In this document: positions 56,050-64,000 of the stretch, piece by piece
Layout: the number at the start of each line of letters is the position of its first letter
How positions within the stretch are numbered: the stretch's first letter is position 1
Assembly: GCA_020002185.1 (NCBI GenBank)
Contig: CM034537.1
Span: 12,320,538 to 12,384,537 of the forward strand
Direction: 5' to 3'
From: Paraescarpia echinospica
Lineage: Eukaryota; Annelida; Polychaeta; Sabellida; Siboglinidae
Length of the DNA stretch: 64,000 nt
Program-made: the position numbers and the translations under genes
Notes under the pieces: generated by a model
The model's database searches: none
The model's input: only the letters and a program-made list of their open reading frames with translations
What the model was told of the DNA's origin: nothing

Positions 56050-56630
56050 CGTATATAATGTGGTATCCTATCCATAGGACTGCTGACAACGTTTTAAACT
56101 TCACCCTTGGCAGACCTGTTCATTCGTCTCAACGTATGTTGGAAACATTCAGCTACCCTGCAATTATTGCGCGCAGACTATTCGTAAACAAATAGTTTTT
56201 TATCATTTCAAATTGTAAACGCTAGCTATGAGTCTATATTCTTCGCATACCTAGCGTCCCTCGCACATTATGTTAAACGCCATTGCGTGTTACAATGGTA
56301 CTATTTAGGCGAGCTCCCTCTTCTATTATTGTCGAGGCCAACGTCGCCGCAGCAACATAATAGTATCTCTCAATCGGAGCAAGGGCGATGGTGAATCGAT
56401 GCAGGGATTGGCGCCGAACCAGAACGACGGAGTTGTGTTTCGTTGTCATTGGTTAAATCTAGTTACATAATAATCGCATAATGGATGTTCCGAGTATAGT
56501 TTGACTCATAGAATCACACAGTTCGGTCATAACCCATTGGGTTATATGTAGCACGACTATGCGTCACCACATAAGTGTTTGGGACGTTCGTGGTTACCCT
56601 TGAGACGCACATCTATGTTTCGTCATTGAT
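56050..56630. other. Intergenic, no recognised gene
   Basis: No ORF or repeat structure stands out. Confidence 0.3.
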
Positions 56631-56634
56631 GCAT

Positions 56635-57530
56635 GTGTGGAGGACGTTGACGGGTGGATGAATAGGAACACGCTACAGCTAAACCATGACTACAGTGAAC
56701 AGATTGTGTCTTCTTCTGAGCACGAAATGCATACGACGAGTATTACAGTATACAAGGATTCTTGGAGTTGCAACCTGTGAGGATTCTTGGAGTTACTCCT
56801 GACAGTAACCTGTTCGTGGGAAATAGTGAACATATCAACTTGCTCGTGAAACTGTTCAACAAGTTGGAAGAATAATTAAATAAGCAAATTTTTTAATTCA
56901 CAACTATAATAAATTCGACTCACTCCGTCTGGCGAGTAGAGGAAGATTAGTTCCAGAAGAAGGCCGCCGAAGGCGGTCGAAACGTCGAAGTGAGCCGAAT
57001 TTAATATAGTTGTAAATTAAGAAATTTGCATATTTAAATATAAACATGCTGTTTTTCTACATTCCAAACATTGGTACTGTCAGACAACAGATCACTAAAG
57101 ATGCCTGCAAGATTGGAGTCCAGGCACTGGTAACATGTCGCATTGGAACACACTACAGCTAAACCATGACCAACATATTGTGTTTTCATCTAAGCACAGA
57201 ATGCATACGACGAGCTTTGCAATATGTGCGAATTCTTGGAGTTATTCCTGGCAATAGCCTGTTCGTGGAGAAATCACTAAAGACGCTTGCAAGGTTGGAG
57301 TCCAGGCACTGGTAACATGTCGCCTGGACTATGGAACCGTTGTGTTGGATGATATGATGTGCACGTGTGTTAACTGGACGATTGCAGTGCGTATAGAAAA
57401 ACGCTGCTCGTCTGTTCACCGGAATACACAAGGATTGTGTTGCGTAAAAATGCGAAAAGTACTGGCTTCCCGGAAACTATCGGCTCCGATATTTCATGTG
57501 CACAGTAGTACGGTAAGGTGAGCAACTGAT
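56635..57530 (+). pseudogene. CR1/L2-type LINE remnant, interrupted and partly duplicated
   Basis: Before 56880: VDEWMNRNTLQLNHDYSEQI, then ILGVTPDSNLFV and VKLFNKLEE. After 57060: VRQQITKDACKIGVQALVTC, then a second ILGVIPGNSLFV block and VQALVTCRLDYGTVVLDD-type text, then LPGNYRLRYF-like ends. The pieces are RT-thumb sequence. A hairpin element at 56887-57029 splits them, and the 56660-56820 block is repeated at 57143-57270. Confidence 0.6.
56887..57029. mobile_element. Hairpin insertion with hammerhead-like core
   Basis: Inverted arms of about 39 bases (AAATTTTTTAATTCACAAC and onward; reverse near 56990-57029) flank CCAGAAGAAGGCCGCC GAA GGCGGTC GAAACGTC. That core has a 7-bp stem II followed by GAAAC and GTC, as in hammerhead ribozymes, with CAGAAGA where CUGANGA is expected. 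Similar motifs occur in terminal repeats of Penelope-like elements. One core base is off, so activity is doubtful. Confidence 0.45.
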
Positions 57531-57656
57531 CGGCTCCGGTACATGTGAGTGACAGTATAAAGAAGCACCAGCCCATTCGCTCTTCGCGATAGCGTTGACG
57601 TCGAATGTTGTTATACTTGTACTACGGACTGTCGTGTGGTGAATGATGGTGTAATC

Positions 57657-59150
57657 CAGTGGTTCTTAGACACATTTTCGCCATTACCGCCTTTTTACAT
57701 AATTTCACTAAAACGACCCTTCATCTTATTTTTCCAAAAGAACTACAATACACTTCAAAAACAGTGGTTAGAGAGGATCCACCTTTTTTTGCAGTCTATT
57801 ATATAGCAGGTGCGCACAAAATAAGTTTTTTATAATACAAGTTTTTCAGTTAAATGGGTGAATCTGCATAGCCTTGACGAGCCTCTTTATTCTGGGTTTT
57901 ATGTATATAGCGAGAGGTTATAGGAGGTTATGCTCCATCTGTATCTTGTTTCAAAATGTTGCCCTGATTTGTATGAGATTGGATGGCACAGCCTCACCGT
58001 TGATGCGAATGATAGGAGGTGACGGATGGCCATAGCACACAAGTTAGGGCAGACAGCTTCTGTCGTTGTCCAGAAAGACTGAGAGTTTTAGTGTCGAATT
58101 TCACTTTGGCGCGTGAATTTTCTGAAGTTCCAGATGCCCTGTTTGGGCAGCATCATTGTCATCAGAAGTATGTGTCAATGGGACAGTGAACGGGCCAGTT
58201 AGTAATTTATGTTTCACTCGATATTTCATGGAAGTATCTTAGAACTTCTGTTCCGTAGCTTCCAGGTGGTTGACGTTTGTATTACCCATCGCATGCCCAA
58301 GCAATTTCTGGGTTTTGACAATGTTTCTAACATGGCAAAGGTACCCAATAAATGTTGCATTTCCGATTTTGCAGTTTATCGTTTTGAGTTTCTAAAAATA
58401 TAAACCTTTTCTTTGAAGTTCAAAGTTCAGAGAGTTGAGCTGCAGAAGATACCCACGAGGTATACTAGTTGTAATTCTCAACCATCTTAGTTATGATTCC
58501 GGTAAAAGCTAGCCATGGACTTGCGTACATAATATAAGTATTTCACGAACAGAGTTCATATCCAGAGCGAGGTTCTTGATAAAAAGGCGAGAATTTATGA
58601 CAATTATTGTCTTACTCTCAGCACTCAGCTTCATGGATACAGAGGGTTTCTTGTTTCTTCATCACACCTTTGCCTTTGATTGTTAGGTCGATGTTATGAA
58701 CATAGAAATTCTTCATTATATGCTCCACGGTGAATGTGTCTGATGAACATTTTTTGTCAGTTAATAGCAGGACTGATATAATATGCATTTTCTGTTTCCC
58801 GAATCACCTGTTCTTTGACATCAGAGAAGGTTTGCACATTATATGGTGAGCTATAGCCTGCACAATGGAAATTTCAGCATTTTTCTCCTCCAAACATAAT
58901 TGATGATCATCTAGCAATAAAATACAATCAGCTGTCCCCAATATTGTAATATTTCTTTTCCTTCGCTATTTCTGATGAGACAAGACATTTAAATACGCCT
59001 CTGCCTTTGCTTACGCATCTAGTAAATTGTGTAAGATTAATTGTACATTTTAGTGTACGCGACATAAAATTAAACACGGTCATGGGACGACCTCCTGAAA
59101 TTGCCAAACGACCCCCCAGGAGGACGTGACTCACAGATTGAGAATCACTG
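57657..59150. mobile_element. hAT-like transposon with perfect 8-bp target duplication
   Basis: Starts CAGTGGTTCTTAGA and ends TTGAGAATCACTG. It is flanked on both sides by GTGTAATC (57649-57656 and 59151-59158). The inside is homologous to 519-1344 but longer. Minus-strand text such as GPFTVPLTHTSDDNDAAQT, then LELQ resembles the C-terminal region of hAT transposases, interrupted by stops, so this is a decayed or non-autonomous copy. Confidence 0.85.
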
Positions 59151-59159
59151 GTGTAATCG

Positions 59160-60930
59160 ATACGGGCCACTCTGTGCAGCCGTCTGCACGAGAGCACTGA
59201 ACAATTCTTGAATGCGTTAAAGGACGAGGAATGACGTGAACGTGTCACTTTCCTTTTTAGTTACCAGATATACATTGCTAATTGTAATGTTTTATAATTT
59301 TACTGCTTTGTATACATTTATGAGGTATTTAGCTACCTGTATTTAGCTAACTGTTCTATTTTAGGTTGCTTAAGATTTATCTAAATATATTAATAAAGTA
59401 TACAATGTTACGTAGCGCGTCCGTGGATTCGTGGATCCGACATAAGTGGATTCGGGCACTATAAAAATAGTATTATTTATTTTAATATTATTTATTTCAT
59501 AACTAGTTTTAATATATAGACTTTTATAAATGATTAACCCCAGTCGGCTTATGTAGTGATAATTTATGTATTTGCGTTACCTATTTCTATTTCGAACGTA
59601 ATGATATGTCCATTTTGCGCATTAGTGTAACTATTTAAATATGTATACTTTTTACATAACGCTCTAATGTGGTACTATTACACAGCGGATTAGAGCATTT
59701 ATATGGATGTATTTTAAAAATATGTTATGTATATTTATTATATCATCAATTATCATTTATTTTTACGGATCCGTCCACATGCACCGCAGGAAAACATATC
59801 AATGTATTTAATACATTTAAGGGAATCGATCCTCAAAGTTGTAATATTCAAATCGATTATTATAAAATAGTTATACATATGTTTTAAATTTGAACATTTA
59901 ACATATATGAACAGAATAATTATCTTCACGTGTCACATCATACATGTATCAAATATATTGATATTGACGACAGCACGTTTGACAAATAAAAATATGATAT
60001 TACCAAACAAATAATAAATACCGTCCTAACAATGTTTTCAACGTTGAAAACGTCGCCATATTTCATCAAAAATTTAATCAGGAGGTTGTACATTATACAT
60101 ATTGCCAAATTTGATACAGCATATTGATGTGTTACAGCTGTGTCAATTAAACATATGGAAAATACAAAAGAATATTATTTTGTCACATTCGTTTCTATGA
60201 TTGTTGTCAACATTTATAACACGCACATATTTTTCCTCGTATTAAATACTTATAATTCTTTTTTATTTAATCCTTGTCTAGACCGATTGTTAGTTATAAA
60301 AATATTAGTTCTTGTATATGTATGTTTCCCTAATACAGTGAAAGCTATAAATGGGGTTTCAAAGTTGTTTCTTTTTGTCTGATGTTCCTTACACCAGCAG
60401 GCTTATTATTTATCATGATCATATGTTACGTTTGAACATTAGTCATTTATGTAAGTAACATTCTTTGAAGCGACACATCAAAGATTATATTGTCTCGTTA
60501 GCATCTTGAAAATGTAAGTACAAAATAGCTACCCAATCAGTGTTTTCTTTTGAAAATCGTAAGCGCTTGGATGTATATAACTTACCGTTTCGGAAGCCAT
60601 GTCGGAATTGGTTTACTAATTTATGCTTAATAATGTAATTTTTAATGTTGTATCTCATTAATTATTAAATACATAAGTAAACTCACTAGTATGTAAACGT
60701 CTGATTTGCAAATCGATCTCGTTTTTAAATATTGGCATCAAGTTAACTTCTATTTGTAATTAATTTTCCTCTATTAATAAAAAAATCGAACGTTTGGCGA
60801 TTTGTATAGATATTTACTTATGAAGACGAGGTGATGTCTCATCAATACTAGCTTCTATATGTTATCCTTAATATTATGCGTCACTAACTCAGGATTTTCA
60901 AAAACGAATATTCGAACACTTTTATTAAAG
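59160..60930. other. AT-rich gene-poor stretch
   Basis: Short ORFs only (up to 80 codons), with no domain, splice or repeat support. Confidence 0.4.
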
Positions 60931-60977
60931 ATAAAAACCATAATACACATTTTGGCCTACATACAAGTACCGATTAA

Positions 60978-61015
<38 letters not shown>

Positions 61016-61062
61016 TTAATCGGTACTTGTATGTAGGCCAACATGTGGATTATGGTTTTTAT
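60931..61062. repeat. Long near-perfect hairpin with (AT)n loop
   Basis: Arms of about 52 bases (ATAAAAACCATAATACACAT and onward to CGATTAATGCATATAT) are inverted at 61010-61062 with about two mismatches. An (AT)n run forms the loop. Confidence 0.9.
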
Positions 61063-61103
61063 ATATATTATGGTATATATATATATATATATATATATAT
61101 CTG
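61063..61103. repeat. (AT)n microsatellite
   Basis: TATATATATTATGGTATATA then a pure AT run. Confidence 0.9.
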
Positions 61104-61900
61104 TGTATGTGATAAAATAACAAAGTAAAGAACATGCGGGTCCATTATCAATGTGTTCAATTGCATATATAGTTTATTAAATCATTTCCAATGTCGTACA
61201 TTCATTTTATAAAACCATTAATATTCTTGCACAATAGGACGTCACTGGTATCGATAACGTTATAAATATGTTATAACATAATAATAAATAAAATATAATA
61301 ATAATTATGTATATATGTATGCATTATACAATCACTTCACTATTGTACAAAATAAATACAAGTGTATATATAGCATAATTTATTATCAAATAACATATTT
61401 CTCACACTGTCCAATTGTTGATATTCTAAGATCTGCCTATGCAAGTGTAAGTGCCCTTCTTAATTACTCAGTGTTGGGAACAATAAATTGTACAAAAATG
61501 TATAGTTATGAAGTAGATGCAGTTGAACGCGGATGTACACGGTATTACAGTTTTCCAGTTAATCACAAAGTGATCTGAGCTATTCCAATATTCCAGTTAT
61601 TGCACTATTGTTAACACCTGTTCAGGATCAACGATTTGCGATCTGTCATATAATTTATCCGCGAGAATATGTAGGTGGAGTAATTGTCTTGATTTAATGA
61701 CAGTCCGTTGACATATTTGCAAAATAGATAATTTATTCCCACTTACGTTGGAATAAACTATTCTCCGTGGTGTGATGTGTATAATGTTTGGAGCGATATT
61801 AAGTAGCGAACGGTGCGCTGTGTAAGTATAAATGAAAATAACAAAAACACGAAAATACAGATACTTGTTAACATATAAACATTAAAATGATTATGTGAAT
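61104..61900. other. AT-rich, possible SINE-tail remnant
   Basis: ATGTTTGGAGCGATATTAAG and a following GTGCGCTGTGTAAGTATAAA (61785-61835) faintly match the SINE tail. Otherwise nothing is recognised. Confidence 0.3.
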
Positions 61901-61907
61901 GAATAGC

Positions 61908-62061
<154 letters not shown>

Positions 62062-62065
62062 GTAA

Positions 62066-62954
62066 TGGATACTTCATACTTTGGTACCGTTTCTATTGTT
62101 ACCTTCACAACATTCAGGCCGGAGTGGTTCTATTCTCAGTATGTGGGCCGCCCAGTCTAGGCCGCCGGATGACGGTTGATGTTATCACAAACATCAGCTT
62201 CTCCGATGAGATATTTTTATAGTTTGATGGGCACATGCACCGTATAACGTTTTGACCTAAACGCTACATTGACATCCACGCAAAGGAGCGCACTAGGCCA
62301 GATTGCATCGCTCGTCCCGCCGGCGGAACAAAGCACGGCATGATCGGTGAATTCGACTTCCACGTAATATTATTCAAGCAGTTTATCAGTCGACACATCA
62401 CAATTTTAAAATTCCTAACCATTGATGGACAGCTATGAAGCAGGCTGTTTATTACTTCGCTAACGTCAGATATGCAGTTATGCGCTATATAAGTTTGTGT
62501 TTCATATACAGTCACGTATATTTTACTTTATAAGTACGATTGAAGTATTACTACAATTTATGTATTTTGCGCACCAAGGGCAACATTATCTCCACTAAAA
62601 AGTACAGCAATCCTATTTTACTTGCAACTTTGCAACTGTTGAAGGATGTCGTAGCAACGTATGCTTTTCGCGCGCACGCGCGTATGAACGTACGAACGCA
62701 CGCATGAACGCAGCCACGCACGCACGCATGCACACAAACATATACTTACATGCTCGCGCACACGCACACACACAAACATACACACAAACACACTCACACA
62801 GTAAGTAAGTAACACAACATATTCAGCTTATTTGCCTCTCGACTTATAAAACACAGGTGAAGCGATAATCTGGTGCAAGTGTAGTTTGCCTGACGTACAT
62901 AATATAAGTTATATCAAATTGCTAACTATAACAAAATTATAGCCAATATTAAAT
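62066..62954. other. Intergenic, short CA/CG-rich tract
   Basis: 62670-62800 is an alternating CGCA/CACA-rich segment (GCGCGCACGCGCG near 62670). No gene is recognised. Confidence 0.4.
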
Positions 62955-64000
62955 GTACGTTTCTTATACAACTACTCTTCTCATAGCCTGTGCATCGTGC
63001 ACTTGAATAAGCGTGTATGTTTCTTATACAACTACTCTTCTCATAGCCTGTGCATCGTGCACTTGAATAAGCGTATGTATGTTTCTTATACAACTACTCT
63101 TCTCATAGCCTGTGCATCGTGCACTTGAATAAGCGTGTATGTTTCTTATACAACTACTCTTCTCATAGCCTGTGCATCGTGCACTTGAATAAGCGTGTAT
63201 GTTTCTTATACAACTACTCTTCTCATAGCCTGTGCATCGTGCACTTGAATAAGCGTATGTATGTTTCTTATACAACTACTCTTCTCATAGCATACTTGAA
63301 TAAGCGTATGTATGTTTCTTATACAACTACTCTTCTCATAGCCTGTGCATCGTGCACTTGAATAAGCGTATGTATGTTTCTTATACAACTACTCTTCTCA
63401 TAGACTGTGCATCGTGAACTTGAATAAGCGTATGTATGTTTCTTATACAACTACTCTTCTCATAGCCTGTGCATCGTGCACTTGAATAAGCGTATGTATG
63501 TTTCTTATACAACTACTCTTCTCATAGCCTGTGCATCGTGCACTTGAATAAGCGTGTATGTTTCTTATACAACTACTCTTCTCATAGCCTGTGCATCGTG
63601 CACTTGAATAAGCGTATGTATGTTTCTTATACAACTACTCTTCTCATAGCCTGTGCATCGTGCACTTGAATAAGCGTATGTATGTTTCTTATACAACTAC
63701 TCTTCTCATAGCCTGTGCATCGTGAACTTGAATAAGCGTATGTATGTTTCTTATACAACTACTCTTCTCATAGCCTGTGCATCGTGCACTTGAATAAGCG
63801 TATGTATGTTTCTTATACAACTACTCTTCTCATAGCCTGTGCATCGTGCACTTGAATAAGCGTATGTATGTTTCTTATACAACTACTCTTCTCATAGACT
63901 GTGCATCGTGAACTTGAATAAGCGTATGTATGTTTCTTATACAACTACTCTTCTCATAGCCTGTGCATCGTGCACTTGAATAAGCGTATGTATGTTTCTT
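62955..64000 (+). repeat. 60/62-bp minisatellite, at least 17 units, running off the window
   Basis: The unit is GTTTCTTATACAACTACTCT, then TCTCATAGCCTGTGCATCG, then TGCACTTGAATAAGCGT plus either GTAT or ATGTAT, giving 60- and 62-base forms. One unit near 63290 lacks about 10 bases, and two units near 63410 and 63900 share ACTG...GTGAAC variants. GTGCATCGTGCAC inside each unit is a 5-bp stem with a 3-base loop. Confidence 0.95.

Noticed and set aside
63024..63634. Repeated ORF reading MYKKHTYAYSSARCTGYEKS
   Set aside because: Translation of the 60/62-bp minisatellite; the frame depends on unit length and shows no other gene signals.

Overview
This is nuclear DNA from an invertebrate animal. 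It has GT-AG introns, TATA-type promoters, long (CA)n tracts, tRNA-derived SINEs, hAT-like DNA transposons and CR1/L2-, Jockey- and RTE-like LINE remnants. I see no bacterial operons, rRNA, tRNA gene or CRISPR array. A lophotrochozoan or invertebrate deuterostome is plausible, but the sequence does not settle the phylum.

Only two complete host genes can be assembled, both by joining short exons whose splice sites and intron phases agree. Gene A (+, 15119-25894) gives 323 codons: a short signal peptide, one EGF-like exon, eight tandemly duplicated 51-nt exons each encoding a 17-residue Thr/Ser/Pro-rich mucin-like repeat, a transmembrane exon, and a strongly acidic C-terminal tail. Gene B (-, 39555-33347) gives 342 codons: a signal peptide, five cysteine-rich modules on separate phase 1-1 exons, a Pro/Ser stalk and a GPI-anchor-like tail. 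The two genes converge tail to tail around a nearly full-length but broken CR1 LINE (27283-31790). Both look like modular cell-surface proteins built from phase-1 exons. I do not recognise either as a named gene.

Region by region. 0.5-1.3 kb holds a hAT-like element. 2.2-14.5 kb is segmentally duplicated: a 2.3-2.6 kb unit in tandem (2191-4500 and 4505-7102) and again inverted (right arm 11675-14547). Each copy carries an ETS/NRF1-type GC-rich promoter cassette, a 51-codon ORF ending at a splice donor, and tail-to-tail CR1 3' ends. Between the arms lie a diverged minisatellite (8.37-9.08 kb), a spliced integrase-type zinc-binding exon (9955-10148) and a SINE (10.7-11.0 kb). 15.1-25.9 kb is gene A, with microsatellites, a LINE piece and a TIR element in its introns. 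26.0-26.7 kb is a GT-rich tract. 27.3-31.8 kb is the CR1. 33.3-39.6 kb is gene B. 40-57.5 kb is mostly LINE and SINE debris, microsatellites and palindromes. 57.66-59.15 kb is a hAT-like element with a perfect 8-bp target duplication. 59-62.9 kb is AT-rich and gene-poor. 62.95 kb to the window end is a 60/62-bp minisatellite.

The gene models rest on splice-site consensus, phase agreement and domain logic only; no transcript or homology search was available.
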